Origin: an uncultured Anaerolineae bacterium
Lineage (GTDB): Bacteria > Chloroflexota > Anaerolineae > Aggregatilineales > Phototrophicaceae
Assembly: GCA_937944445.1 (NCBI GenBank)
Contig: CALDYP010000011.1
Coordinates: 171,553-235,552 of the forward strand
Length of the DNA stretch: 64,000 nucleotides
Reading direction: 5' to 3'
In this document: positions 1-8,937 of the stretch, piece by piece
How positions within the stretch are numbered: position 1 is the first letter of the stretch
Layout: every line of letters starts with the position of its first letter
The notes under the pieces: generated by a model
What the model was told of the DNA's origin: nothing
What the model saw: only the letters and a program-made list of their open reading frames with translations
The model's database searches: none
Position numbers and translations under genes: made by a program

Positions 1-131
1 TCGGACGTGCTCGCTGGTCGCACCCGTTGGATTGGAGTCGTTTCTGGTTGTGTCACAGGTGACAAGACGCTTTTTCAGGTTCACACATGCATGTCAGTAT
101 ACCATTGCGTACACCACGTGCTAGGCAGATG
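1..131. other. Non-coding left edge, possible outward promoter
   Basis: No credible coding region was seen in this stretch downstream of the S1-domain gene. It contains a 14-bp palindrome TGTCACAGGTGACA at 51-64. It also contains an extended -10-like element (TGGTATACT on the minus strand, 96-104) that could drive a gene beyond the left edge. No -35 of good quality accompanies it. No terminator with a T-run was seen for the S1 gene. Confidence 0.3.
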
Positions 132-1091
132 CTAGCTGATGCGCAACGTTAGCCCCAGTCGCCGAGCGCTGCCGTCGATGTTGAGGATGCGCGCGCGGAT
201 GCGCTGCCCCTCGGTGACAACGTTGCGCGGATGAAGGAAGTGACCCTCTGCTAACTCAGAGAAGTGAATCAATCCTTCAAGGCCGTCCTCGACACAAGCA
301 AATGCCCCAAAGTCAACCACGTTGGTGATGATCGCTTCGATGATTTCACCGACGGTGTAGCGCTGCTCGACGGTCGCCCACGGATCAGGCCGCAGCCGTT
401 TCAGGCTGAGGGCGATTCGCGTGGCGGCAGGGTCTACATCCATCACATAGAGCTGCACGGTTTGGCCGCGTTTGAGGATGTCGGCGGGATGAGTGACGCG
501 CCCCCAGCTCAATTCGCTGATGTGAATGAGGCCTTCAACGCCTCCCAAATCGGCAAAAGCGCCGAACTCGACTAGATTCGTGATGCGACCCTGCACGATG
601 TCCCCGGGGCGGATCGCATTCAGCAGGCGGTGGCGCGCTCCGCGCTCGACTTGTGCAGCGCGCTCCGAGAGGATCAGTCGGTTTTTGTGCGGGTCGATCT
701 CAATGATGCGCAGGTTCAAGTGTTTGCCCACGCACGCCTCAAGCATCCCCCTACTGGTTTGATGAGAGCTTTGAGGCACATAGTTCACGAGCTGGCTTGC
801 AGGAACAAACCCACGCAAGCTGTGCCAGTTAACGAGCAAGCCCCCACGGTTGAACCCTGTTACCTCTAGGGTCAACACGCCATCTTCTGCCATGATGCGG
901 TTAGCTTCTTGCCAGTCGTTGTAGGCTTGGTGATGATGAACCGCCTCGTGATCGTCTAAAGCCCGTGAACGCGCCTCTGTGTCTGCTTTGGGTGCGCTAG
1001 TTTGATCTTCAGCAAGGATTGAACGCCAATACGCTTCATCAACCGTCTCATTCTGATGCCACTCAGAATCGTCATAATAAGAACTCGACAT
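132..1091 (-). CDS. S1 RNA-binding domain protein (S1-like, three S1 motifs)
   Basis: The protein has about 319 residues. An acidic N-terminal region of about 70 residues is followed by three consecutive S1/OB-fold repeats. The second and third carry the classic signature (VEFGAFADLGGVEGLIHISE, then VDFGAFACVEDGLEGLIHFS). The first is divergent (GGLLVNWHSLRGFVPASQL). Bacterial S1 proteins with three or four repeats bind mRNA and help start translation; a short S1 of this kind is likely the organism's S1 equivalent, which is inference. The start is set at the ATG at 1091 because AGAAGGGGG lies a suitable distance upstream; an in-frame ATG nine codons earlier lacks one. The gene has its own promoter at 1147-1176. 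Confidence 0.85.
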   Translation of the reverse strand: MSSSYYDDSEWHQNETVDEAYWRSILAEDQTSAPKADTEARSRALDDHEAVHHHQAYNDWQEANRIMAEDGVLTLEVTGFNRGGLLVNWHSLRGFVPASQLVNYVPQSSHQTSRGMLEACVGKHLNLRIIEIDPHKNRLILSERAAQVERGARHRLLNAIRPGDIVQGRITNLVEFGAFADLGGVEGLIHISELSWGRVTHPADILKRGQTVQLYVMDVDPAATRIALSLKRLRPDPWATVEQRYTVGEIIEAIITNVVDFGAFACVEDGLEGLIHFSELAEGHFLHPRNVVTEGQRIRARILNIDGSARRLGLTLRIS

Positions 1092-1146
1092 CAAAAAACC
1101 CCCTTCTGATGCCTGCATTAACGATACACATGTCTCCTAGACTCAC

Positions 1147-1176
1147 AGTATAGGTTCTTTAAGGGGGATACGTCAA
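1147..1176 (-). promoter_or_regulatory. Sigma-70 type promoter of the S1-domain gene
   Basis: On the minus strand TTGACG (1176-1171) and TATACT (1152-1147) are separated by 18 bp. They lie about 55 bp upstream of the chosen S1 start codon and just downstream of the preceding gene's stop. Both hexamers match the housekeeping consensus well. Confidence 0.7.
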
Positions 1177-1205
1177 TGATGTAAGTAGAGAGGTAAATAT
1201 CAACA

Positions 1206-3101
1206 TTACAAGGGGGCGGCTTCTGAGCGTGCTGCTGCTTCCATCTCGTGCAGTGTCGTGCTCAGGGCTTCAATGGCGAGCCGTTGTTTGCGGTAAAGGT
1301 CTGCCTCACTCATGCTCATCCGTCGAGCGACATCGCGGACTTTTTTGCCTTCCAAAAAGCGCAGCGTCAAGATGTTGTAGATCGTCCACTCGGGGGCAGT
1401 GAGCGAGCGTTCCCCACTTGGGCGCTGCTGCTCGATTGCTTGTTGTAGCACGGTACGCAGGGCAACGGTGGGGTTATCCCCCTGCGCGACTAGCTTTTGA
1501 ACGATAGTCAAATCGTGCAAGCGACTGCGGGTGATACCCGGGCCGCCCCAGTAATGGCGCAGTGCGGCGCGCACCTGCTCGTAGAACTCATCGCGGTCGG
1601 ACGTGCTGTCTGTTACCACTTGTGTTCTAAATTCCATCTCGTCGGCGCGCTGACGATTACTGGTGATCTGCGGCAGCAAGCCCTCGACCGCAGTAAAGAT
1701 TTCAGCTTGCAGGCGGAAATCCTCGATAGTCTGCTCAAGCCGTTGAATCATCGGTTGCAGTGTTTCTGGTTCAACGGTGTCGAGTTCGGTGCTCGAAGCT
1801 CTCACCCCCAGCAGCCCGACAACGGCTCCTTCATCGGCTGCGCGACGGCTGTGCAGCGGCAGCATCTGGTACTCACGCCATGCGATGAACTCAGTGGTAT
1901 CTTGTGCAGTAGACAGCACGGCTTTCAGATCTGCTTCTTGTTCTTGTAGAAAACCGTTGAGGTAATCCATCCCGACAGCTTGGATCGGCTCGATGTCACC
2001 ATCACGAACTAGCAGCAAGAACGCCTCTTTGGTGCGGAGTTGATCGGCCACGGCGGCCAGTGTCGCCTCGGTGTATTGCAACAGATCAGCGCGGGTGACG
2101 ATGCGCTCATTCAGATCGCGCAGGCGCGACATCTGATCTTCATCTTCACTGCGATAGATGAGCCAGTACTCCAGCGTCGGCATCAGCAGGTGTATCCCCC
2201 ACTGCCACATGAGCACCACAGCCACCACCCCAAATGGCAGGAAGTCGTCGTTGTCTAGCCCCAGAACGCGGGTGGCTCGCCCGATGGTGAGGATCGTCGC
2301 AAGGGCCAGCAGGCCTGTCCCCGGGCCGCGCAGCAAAAAGTGCAGCAGTTCCACTTTGACGATGCGATCGGGCTTGTTCGAACCAAAAAAGCTCAACGGA
2401 TAAGACAGGAAAATCAACATGGCGATGACGAACAGGTTCGCCAAGATCACAAGCAGCGTGAAGCCGATGGCCTGCTCATCAGCAGGGGAGATAAAGATCG
2501 AAAATGGGAAGATGCCGATAGCAGGGAGCAGAATAGCGTACTGCAAGTAGCCCATGCGCCGCCGTGTGGTGCGCGTCAGGCAGCGGGCACGCGCGCGCTG
2601 CATATTGATGAAGGTGACGATCACGACGCTGATGAAGTAGATGATGAACAACCATGCCAGCGGCCCCGCGTCGAAGGACACAATGCGGCGAACGATGGTA
2701 GGGATGATGATGGCATCGCTGAAAGTTGCCATGATGAAGAACAGCGCGCTCATCAGGTACAAGATGCGGATGATGCGCTTGCGGCGACCACGCGAGGGCA
2801 GCCCTGTTGTAGCCAGCAGCGCATCCGATAGATGGAAGAGCGTGGCCGGGATGAAGGCGATGCCGATCCATTGCAGCCGCGCAACGATGAGAGACACCTC
2901 TAAGTCTGGTTGCAGCGACAAGAACACATCGCACACGTAGGGGATCGTCACACATGCCAGCACCGCGCCAGATGTGCGCGCGACACGGTTGTGCAAATCG
3001 CGCGTCAGGTTGTACAGAAGCATCGAGAACGCGAGTATGACGATGCTAGAAGCAAGGATCTCATTGGTGATTTGCAACAGATCAAGCAAGCTGTCGGGCA
3101 T
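1206..3101 (-). CDS. Multi-TM sensor-like protein with C-terminal sigma-like HTH
   Basis: The 631-residue protein begins with about nine hydrophobic segments (roughly residues 10-300). The first seven resemble the N-terminal 7TM region found in some histidine kinases. A GAF-like soluble region (about 320-470) follows. There is no recognisable HisKA, HATPase or GGDEF domain. The C-terminus (about 565-615) looks like a region-4/LuxR-type helix-turn-helix (LRFLEGKKVRDVARRMSMSE). A membrane-tethered transcription regulator is possible. It starts 15 bp after a GNAT gene and is the last gene of a run beginning with rpoD. The function is unknown; topology and the HTH call come from eye inspection only. 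Confidence 0.6.
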   Translation of the reverse strand: MPDSLLDLLQITNEILASSIVILAFSMLLYNLTRDLHNRVARTSGAVLACVTIPYVCDVFLSLQPDLEVSLIVARLQWIGIAFIPATLFHLSDALLATTGLPSRGRRKRIIRILYLMSALFFIMATFSDAIIIPTIVRRIVSFDAGPLAWLFIIYFISVVIVTFINMQRARARCLTRTTRRRMGYLQYAILLPAIGIFPFSIFISPADEQAIGFTLLVILANLFVIAMLIFLSYPLSFFGSNKPDRIVKVELLHFLLRGPGTGLLALATILTIGRATRVLGLDNDDFLPFGVVAVVLMWQWGIHLLMPTLEYWLIYRSEDEDQMSRLRDLNERIVTRADLLQYTEATLAAVADQLRTKEAFLLLVRDGDIEPIQAVGMDYLNGFLQEQEADLKAVLSTAQDTTEFIAWREYQMLPLHSRRAADEGAVVGLLGVRASSTELDTVEPETLQPMIQRLEQTIEDFRLQAEIFTAVEGLLPQITSNRQRADEMEFRTQVVTDSTSDRDEFYEQVRAALRHYWGGPGITRSRLHDLTIVQKLVAQGDNPTVALRTVLQQAIEQQRPSGERSLTAPEWTIYNILTLRFLEGKKVRDVARRMSMSEADLYRKQRLAIEALSTTLHEMEAAARSEAAPL

Positions 3102-3116
3102 GGTGCAGCGTGTAAC

Positions 3117-3662
3117 CTAGATGAGTTGAGTGAAGAACAGCGCGATCTCGTGATCGGCAAAGTATTTGTCGTTGATACCGCTGAATTCTAGCCCCTGCCG
3201 CAGGCAAAATTGAACGGCAGGGTAGTTCTTGTGCTGCACCTCGCAGGCCAAAAAGCGGGCGTCATGAGCGGTGGCCCATCGTCGCAGAATTGCAAAGAAG
3301 CGGCTGCCCAAGCCGCGCCGGCGCGCAAAGTGATCCACTACAAGATCGCACACGGTGACAATTGCATTATACGGATCGTGGCGCACCACTGCATAGGCTA
3401 GAAGTTGTTCAGTGTCGCGCTCGGTTGCCAGCAGCAGTTGGTGGCTTGCTGCTGCGGCTTTTAACCGCTCAAGGCTGACCGTGTGTGTGAGAGTGACGCC
3501 ACGCGGCAGCCGTTCAGGCCGCAGCGTAAGCTGATAACCCGGCGTAAGCGGCAGAAACGTCACTTGCCATACGTAGTCAGTGTGATAGGTGTGATCAAGC
3601 AGTCGGCACTGCTCGATGTCCGCTTCCAGCGCATCGCGCACGATGAAGTTCAGAGCAGTCAT
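3117..3662 (-). CDS. GNAT-family N-acetyltransferase
   Basis: The 181-residue protein has the GNAT fold signature. An acetyl-CoA loop (RRRGLGSRFFAILRRWA, around residue 115) follows the strand ending VVDHFA. A terminal beta-alpha element typical of the family (NYPAVQFCLRQGLEFSGIND) then precedes the end. The acceptor substrate cannot be predicted. It begins one base after the stop of the LiaF-like gene, so translation is probably coupled. Confidence 0.8.
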   Translation of the reverse strand: MTALNFIVRDALEADIEQCRLLDHTYHTDYVWQVTFLPLTPGYQLTLRPERLPRGVTLTHTVSLERLKAAAASHQLLLATERDTEQLLAYAVVRHDPYNAIVTVCDLVVDHFARRRGLGSRFFAILRRWATAHDARFLACEVQHKNYPAVQFCLRQGLEFSGINDKYFADHEIALFFTQLI

Positions 3663-3663
3663 C

Positions 3664-4458
3664 TCAACTCAAGTACACGTCACCGAAGGTTGTCTTGAGC
3701 AGCACTGTGACAGGGGGGGCTTCTGGGTGCGCGTCGAGCGCTTGATAGCTTCCATCTTCCATGTGGGCATAGCGGCTCGAAGCTGCGTGTACTTTGGCAA
3801 AATGACCCGCTCGCACGATCACGCGCGTGTTGTAACCGATTGGCGTGAGCAGATGAAGGTTGCCCAGCAGCGACCGAGCGCTGATTGGCTCGCCAAGCAG
3901 TTCTGCGGGCGCAACAACGCGCACACTGCCAAAACCGCTGCTGAAGCTGGCGGTGTTGATGACCAACCCAGAAAGGTCGGCGTCAATCTGCCCCAACGAT
4001 GCGCTGCAACGCACTACCCACGGCATGTCTGGGGCAAGGGCGACTTCCCAATCGGCGAAGGTGAGCAGCGAAGTTTTGGCCCGATCCATCACCAACACAG
4101 CTTCAACCTCTTGAACCTCCAGAGACGGCCTCGCGTTATAGGCGTAGCGCCCTGCGATGAGACGCTCATTAGATGGGAGCCGGTCAAGGTATACGTCGAT
4201 ATCGCCCGCGTTGATGGTGAGGTCGCCTGCCTCGACGCTGCCGCGCGTGATGCCAAACGTGCGCGCTTCGTTGGAAGGGGTTAGGTCGCCTCGAAGTAAA
4301 ATCACCATGCCCATCACTGCTAGCAGCAGGAAGGCTAGATTGATGGGATTGAACTCATCAACGAACAGAAAGCTGCCAGCTAACAGCACCCCCCCAGTAA
4401 CCACCAACAGAACGGGCAGGAAGAGTGGGGTACGGGGGGATGATGTCGTGCGGGCCAT
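3664..4458 (-). CDS. LiaF-like two-TM membrane protein
   Basis: The 264-residue protein has two N-terminal hydrophobic helices (about 11-31 and 36-55). A beta-rich domain follows, with alternating short strands (SVEAGDLTINAGDIDVYLDR; SGFGSVRVVAPAELLG; TTFGDVYLS). This two-helix plus repetitive beta layout resembles LiaF/DUF4097-type 'adhesin-like' membrane proteins, which in Firmicutes modulate envelope-stress signalling. Homology is judged by pattern only. It begins 6 bp after rpoD and is immediately followed by a GNAT gene, which suggests cotranscription with the sigma factor. Confidence 0.5.
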   Translation of the reverse strand: MARTTSSPRTPLFLPVLLVVTGGVLLAGSFLFVDEFNPINLAFLLLAVMGMVILLRGDLTPSNEARTFGITRGSVEAGDLTINAGDIDVYLDRLPSNERLIAGRYAYNARPSLEVQEVEAVLVMDRAKTSLLTFADWEVALAPDMPWVVRCSASLGQIDADLSGLVINTASFSSGFGSVRVVAPAELLGEPISARSLLGNLHLLTPIGYNTRVIVRAGHFAKVHAASSRYAHMEDGSYQALDAHPEAPPVTVLLKTTFGDVYLS

Positions 4459-4464
4459 AGGCGA

Positions 4465-5706
4465 CTATCCTTCGAATAGATAGTCACGCAGGATAACATG
4501 AGCGGATGACTGGCGCAAACGGTTGAGCGCCTGCGCTTCCAACTGGCGCACACGCTCGCGGGTTACGCCGATGTTCTGGCCGACTTCTTCCAGCGTGTAA
4601 ACGCGCCCATCGGCTAACCCATAGCGCAGGCGCAGGATTTGCGCCTCACGCGGGGGCAGCTTGTCGAGCGCATGCTGAATCTGCTCTTGCAGCAGGTGAG
4701 TGGCCACCTCCTCGGCAGGAGCAGGGCTGTTCACATCCTCTATGAAGTCGCCGAAGGTGCTTTCGCCCTCGTCGTCGATGGGGGTCTCTAGGCTTACAGG
4801 TCGCCGCGAAATCTCCAGTAAGTTTTCCACTTTGTCGGGCGTGGTTTCCATGCCAGCGGCCAGCTCCTCAAGCTTGGGGTCGCGCCCCAACTCTTGCAGC
4901 AGTTGAAGCTGCACGCGGCGCATACGGTTGAGCTGATCGCCCATGTGGACGGGCACGCGAATGGTACGCCCCTGATCGGCCACAGCACGGCTGACTGCTT
5001 GGCGAATCCACCACGTGGCATAGGTGCTGAACTTGTGGCCGCGCTGGTATTCGAATTTGTTGGTGGCGCGGATCAAGCCGATGTTGCCTTCCTGAATCAG
5101 GTCGAGAAAAGGCACGCCACGCCCGATGTACTTTTTCGCTACGCTGATGACCAAGCGTGCGTTAGCACGGATGAGATGTTCTTGTGCCATCTCCCCATCT
5201 TGGATCACCTCACGCAGGGCCTGCTCTTCAGACCAGAGCAGGCTGTCTTCGTCGGCTTCTTCAAGGCGCTTGCGTGCCCAGATAGCTGCCTCCATTCGCT
5301 TGGCCAGTGCCACTTCTTCCTCGGCAGTGAGTAGGGGCACACGACCAGCTTCCTTGAGGTAGAGACCGACGACGTCATCTGTGTCGAGCGCCTGTTGATA
5401 GCCGGCATCATCGATGAGGTCATGCATGAGGAACTTGCTGTCGAGTTCGGCCTCAAGCGAGGCTAGGTCAAGGTCGGCTGGCTCAATTGCAACAATGTCT
5501 TGATCAACATCACCCGGCGAGGCGCTGCCCGGCACGACTTCGATGCCGGCATCGAGCAGCTCATCCATGATGTCGTCTAGCAAAGCGACATCCTTTTCAA
5601 CGTCCGGCAGGGCAGTGAGGATGTCATCGTAAGTGATGAACCCCTGCGCGCGTGCTTTGTTGACGAGTTGAACGCGGAGTTGATCTTTTTCCATAGTCGG
5701 TACCAT
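4465..5706 (-). CDS. rpoD: RNA polymerase primary sigma factor (sigma-70/SigA)
   Basis: This group-1 sigma factor has 413 residues. Region 1.1-like sequence occupies about 1-75, and region 1.2 about 110-140 ([16 protein letters not shown]). Region 2 has the core-binding and -10-melting motifs ([31 protein letters not shown]). Region 3 follows, and region 4 carries the HTH that reads the -35 element ([19 protein letters not shown]). The long non-conserved region of proteobacterial RpoD is absent, as in most SigA proteins. The first ATG is chosen because AGGTGA lies six bases upstream; an ATG four codons later is the alternative. It heads a run with three genes of unrelated families. Confidence 0.97.
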   Translation of the reverse strand: MVPTMEKDQLRVQLVNKARAQGFITYDDILTALPDVEKDVALLDDIMDELLDAGIEVVPGSASPGDVDQDIVAIEPADLDLASLEAELDSKFLMHDLIDDAGYQQALDTDDVVGLYLKEAGRVPLLTAEEEVALAKRMEAAIWARKRLEEADEDSLLWSEEQALREVIQDGEMAQEHLIRANARLVISVAKKYIGRGVPFLDLIQEGNIGLIRATNKFEYQRGHKFSTYATWWIRQAVSRAVADQGRTIRVPVHMGDQLNRMRRVQLQLLQELGRDPKLEELAAGMETTPDKVENLLEISRRPVSLETPIDDEGESTFGDFIEDVNSPAPAEEVATHLLQEQIQHALDKLPPREAQILRLRYGLADGRVYTLEEVGQNIGVTRERVRQLEAQALNRLRQSSAHVILRDYLFEG

Positions 5707-5795
5707 CTTACGTCACCTGTGCTATCTCACGCTGTCTGTGTGTCACAGCGAATCTTCATCTGATGAAAGTGCCATAGAGTATGACATTTTAAGAA

Positions 5796-5820
5796 AGTAC
5801 TGCGAGGTCTACGCAGTACT
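5796..5820. other. Perfect 9-bp inverted repeat upstream of rpoD
   Basis: AGTACTGCG (5796-5804) and its exact complement (5812-5820) flank a 7-base loop in the rpoD upstream region. On the minus strand the stem is followed by TTCTT, which is only a weak U-tract. It may be a secondary terminator for the ABC operon or a structure or operator in front of rpoD. The sequence does not decide which. Confidence 0.4.
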
Positions 5821-5883
5821 ACTTTCATTTTTCTAATCTAATACGCTGAACTGGCGACGGTCGTATTTTGGAGCTTCTGACAG

Positions 5884-5938
5884 CAAAAACCCGCTCGATA
5901 GCGGTTTAGCAAGGCCGAGTTGTTCTCATACTCGACCT
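5884..5938 (-). terminator. Tandem hairpins and intrinsic terminator of the ABC operon
   Basis: Reading the minus strand from the last ABC-operon gene, a 9-bp hairpin (AGGTCGAGT with ACTCGGCCT, one G-U pair; 5938-5912) comes first. A second stem follows (AAACCGCT with AGCGGGTTT, one bulged G; 5907-5885) and runs directly into a T-run. The second element has the form of a Rho-independent terminator. The first may be a processing or stability stem. Confidence 0.65.
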
Positions 5939-5966
5939 ATAAAGATATCGTTCTTTTAAATTCTTG

Positions 5967-6548
5967 TCAAGCAGGCAAGAAGGGCTGAATTTGCCGCAAA
6001 TAGCCTGCCAAAAACTCTACTGCGCCGCGGTTCAACACATAAATCTCAGGACGATCATCCACCAGCGCGTAATAACCTTCGCCCGTGCCGGGCACAACGT
6101 TACCGACGACAATGTTTCTTGTTTCCATTGTCGTTAGGATAACCTGAATTTGTAACCAAAAGGTTTCAGACGTTAACCCATAATTAACCAAGTTGACATC
6201 ATCTGAACTTGGCAGAACCTCAACATATGGAATAAACGCTACTGTCTTGGCGATGTTGTTGGCAACAAGCGGGTCGAGCGCGTTAGGGTCTGCGACTCCA
6301 ACGAGACGCCAACCGCCGCTGCCGTTGGCCTCAAGGATCAGGTCACGAGTGCTGTTGGGGTCGTCAATGCGCAGGGCTTGGATCGTCTCAGCTGTGATAT
6401 GACGGAACACGGTCTGCACATCGCGCGGGTCAGGGGTCGGGGTGACAGTTGCGCGCGGGGTAGCGCTGGGCAGGCTCTGCCATGTGGCTATTCCTACCAG
6501 CGCCATCAGAATAATCACGAGGACGAAAGCAGTTGGTATCTTTTTCAT
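5967..6548 (-). CDS. DUF4340-like membrane-anchored protein of the ABC operon
   Basis: The 193-residue protein has an N-terminal TM helix (IPTAFVLVIILMALVGIATW). An extracytoplasmic domain follows, with features of DUF4340 proteins (an ALRIDDP segment early on, a PEIYVLNRGAVEFL segment near the end). Such proteins habitually follow GldG-like genes in gliding/ABC-type operons; their role is unknown. The start at 6548 overlaps the upstream stop as ATGA, which argues against a longer N-terminal reading. Confidence 0.6.
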   Translation of the reverse strand: MKKIPTAFVLVIILMALVGIATWQSLPSATPRATVTPTPDPRDVQTVFRHITAETIQALRIDDPNSTRDLILEANGSGGWRLVGVADPNALDPLVANNIAKTVAFIPYVEVLPSSDDVNLVNYGLTSETFWLQIQVILTTMETRNIVVGNVVPGTGEGYYALVDDRPEIYVLNRGAVEFLAGYLRQIQPFLPA

Positions 6549-8212
6549 GCGGCTCTGTAGCGCCTCCAGTAGATGAACCCAGCGATGGCCAGCATCGAGC
6601 CGGGCATCAAGAACAGGGTGATGAACGCGATCACGTCGAGCTGCTGCCCCCCGCTGAAGAGCACGGGGGTCGTCATGAAAGCGCGCGGGGCGAACGTCAC
6701 TTGTTGAGAGAACCCTGTAAGCCAACCGATGCTGTTCATGAACAGCGTCGCGTTACCGGTCGCGTAGAACTGGCTTTGCGCGCTGGTATAGCCGTTTGTG
6801 AGGAACTCGCCATCGCCGACGAGCACGATGCGCGCGCGGGTGGCCGGGTTTTCGGCGAACGCGACCAGCGAGAGCGGCCCACGCAAGTCTGCATCAGGGT
6901 CTGCGATGAACTCGTTGCGCTCGACGATGGCGCGCGTGTCCGTCTCGCCCCAGCTTTGTTCTGACGAGAAGATCACTGTGCCGTTAGGGACGGGTGGCTG
7001 AGGGTTGACCTCAATCGCGCGCGCCATGTGAAACATCGTGGCGGTGGATGGGTCGTTGGGTTGGTTAAGGCCAGCCGTCAGCACATTTTCCGTCACCACT
7101 TGAGCGCTCACCACGTGGAGCGCGCTGGGGCCGGGGGAGCGCGTGTCCACAACCACAGCATCTGTCATGCGCAGGCCGAACGTTTCCCACAGATAGGCGT
7201 TGAAGGGACTGCTGGCGTTGAGGAACACATCGCTCGTTGGGAAGAAATCGGCGGCGATGAAGAGCGCGCCGCCGCGCTCGACATACTCACGGACGACGGC
7301 CAGCTCTGCATCGGTCATCTCGCGCTGAGGGCGAGCGATGATGAGGGCAGAGGCGTCGCGCGGGATGGTTTGGCCAGCCTGTGCAAGGTCGGAGAGGCGC
7401 AGCGCGTCCGTCACAATCCCGTTGGCACGCAAGTTGTTGTTGAGGATCGACATCCCTTGCTGCGAGTTGCTCAGCGCGTCGAGCGTTTGCAAGCCCTGTT
7501 CGAAGTAGACCTTGAAAGAGCCGCCGGCTAGCACCCGTGCGATGGCCTCCGTCATGCTGCGCTCTTGCGTCGCTTGATTCGACACCGGGGTTACGGTCGA
7601 TAGGTCAAGTGTGCCGTCGGGGTTCACGAAGCCAACGAACACGTAGTAGTTAGCTGCGAGCGCTTGAGAGAAGGGGGCAGCGATGCCCGGTTCACGGATC
7701 GGGTCGACGTATTGGCGCGTGATGGCCCCGTTGGAGGCCGCTTCATATAGCTGCCAATAAGCGTCGTCGATCTCGCGCTGGAGCAAGTCTTGTGGTCGAT
7801 AGAAGCCGAGGATGCGCAGCGGGCGCGGGCTGCGCTCGACCACGCGCAGCAGCTCAAGCGTCTGTTCCGTGAGCGTGAAACGACGGTCAATCGTGAGGTC
7901 GCTCACGATGACGGCGCGTTGGACGATGATGTAAAACACCGTCACGATGGCCACTAGCAGCAGCGTTGTGAAGATGGCAGAAGTGCTGCGTTGAACTTGT
8001 CTGCCGGTGAAGAACGCCTTGAACTCTTGCGGCGTCATGGCCGCCCACAGCGCCGCGCCCAGCCCGCCGATGATCAGCCCCGCGGCGACGAATTCGTTAA
8101 AGCTCAGCGACCAGATGAAGGCCGTCAAGGCCACAACTGCCCCCAACCCCAGCAGCACACTGCCAAGCTGACCGAGATGGCGGCGAGTGATGACAATCGA
8201 TCGTGCTTGCAT
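6545..8212 (-). CDS. GldG-like ABC-transporter auxiliary protein
   Basis: The 555-residue protein has TM helices near the N-terminus (three, within residues 10-115) and one at the C-terminus (FITLFLMPGSMLAIAGFIYW). The large extracytoplasmic part between them matches the ABC_transp_aux/GldG layout (SLTIDRRFTLTEQTLELL; LRILGFYRPQD; VEYVERGGALFIAADFF-type Rossmann-like core). GldG works with GldA and GldF in an ABC complex, best known from gliding Bacteroidetes, but homologues are widespread and their substrates unknown. The start is the ATG at 8212: GGAGGT sits 7 bases upstream and the ATG overlaps the permease stop. A GTG three codons upstream is less likely. Confidence 0.8.
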   Translation of the reverse strand: MQARSIVITRRHLGQLGSVLLGLGAVVALTAFIWSLSFNEFVAAGLIIGGLGAALWAAMTPQEFKAFFTGRQVQRSTSAIFTTLLLVAIVTVFYIIVQRAVIVSDLTIDRRFTLTEQTLELLRVVERSPRPLRILGFYRPQDLLQREIDDAYWQLYEAASNGAITRQYVDPIREPGIAAPFSQALAANYYVFVGFVNPDGTLDLSTVTPVSNQATQERSMTEAIARVLAGGSFKVYFEQGLQTLDALSNSQQGMSILNNNLRANGIVTDALRLSDLAQAGQTIPRDASALIIARPQREMTDAELAVVREYVERGGALFIAADFFPTSDVFLNASSPFNAYLWETFGLRMTDAVVVDTRSPGPSALHVVSAQVVTENVLTAGLNQPNDPSTATMFHMARAIEVNPQPPVPNGTVIFSSEQSWGETDTRAIVERNEFIADPDADLRGPLSLVAFAENPATRARIVLVGDGEFLTNGYTSAQSQFYATGNATLFMNSIGWLTGFSQQVTFAPRAFMTTPVLFSGGQQLDVIAFITLFLMPGSMLAIAGFIYWRRYRAA

Positions 8213-8937
8213 CAGCGCCACCTCCGCGATTCAACCAAGCGAATCGAGACAAACAGCATGACCACGATCAAGCCGGCGTAGTACACGATGTCCTCCGCGC
8301 GGATGACCCCTTGAGCAAACGTCGGGATGAAGTGCCCTTGCAGCGTCAGTTGGAAGATGATCAACCCTAGATCGATGTTCGCCACGATTTGACCGATGCG
8401 ATCTGCGAAGTAGAGGATAAGCAGCGCGATCATGCCGAGAAAGGCCGCGAGCACTTGGCTCTCAGTCAGCGCGCTGAACACCAAGCCGACGGCCAACGTC
8501 GCCCCGCCATACAGCCAGATGCCGATGTAAGCTCCCAGCGTGTGCGACATATCAGGAAAGGCGATGTTGACGAGGATGATCTGATAGACCAGCGTAAGCG
8601 CCAGCAAAAAGGTGTAGTACACCCAAGCAGCCAGATACTTGCCGATGACGATGCTCGCGTCGCTGACGGGCGCGGTGAGCAGCAGTTCCAGCGTGCCCTC
8701 GCGGTTTTCCTCGGCCAGCAGGCGCATCGTCAGCAGGGGGGCGATGAAGATAAGAAGCTGTGTAAGGACGCGCGGGATGAGCGCTGGATCCACCGGGCGG
8801 ACGGTGATCGCAAACGCCAAATCCTGATTGAACGTGATCGCCGTGAACACGAGGAAGGCCGCCGCAATCAGGTAGGCCACTGGAGAGGTGAAGTATGCGG
8901 CTAGCTCGCGCCGAAAGATGATGGGTGTCCCAGTCAT
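8212..8937 (-). CDS. ABC-2 type transporter permease (GldF-like)
   Basis: The 241-residue protein has six hydrophobic segments. The family motif sits after TM2 (PLLTMRLLAEENREGTLELL, residues about 58-77), typical of ABC-2/GldF permeases. It overlaps the upstream ATPase gene by four bases (ATGA) and is followed by a GldG-like gene, so it is the membrane half of the exporter. Confidence 0.85.
   Translation of the reverse strand: MTGTPIIFRRELAAYFTSPVAYLIAAAFLVFTAITFNQDLAFAITVRPVDPALIPRVLTQLLIFIAPLLTMRLLAEENREGTLELLLTAPVSDASIVIGKYLAAWVYYTFLLALTLVYQIILVNIAFPDMSHTLGAYIGIWLYGGATLAVGLVFSALTESQVLAAFLGMIALLILYFADRIGQIVANIDLGLIIFQLTLQGHFIPTFAQGVIRAEDIVYYAGLIVVMLFVSIRLVESRRWR

Noticed and set aside
51..64. 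Palindrome TGTCACAGGTGACA as an operator
   Set aside because: Short, isolated at the window edge with no identifiable target gene or second copy with the same spacing; not enough to call a site.
5967..6725. 252-residue version of the DUF4340-like protein
   Set aside because: The extra N-terminal 59 residues lie inside the upstream GldG-like gene, look like out-of-frame translation, and bypass the ATGA overlap and TM helix that mark the true start.
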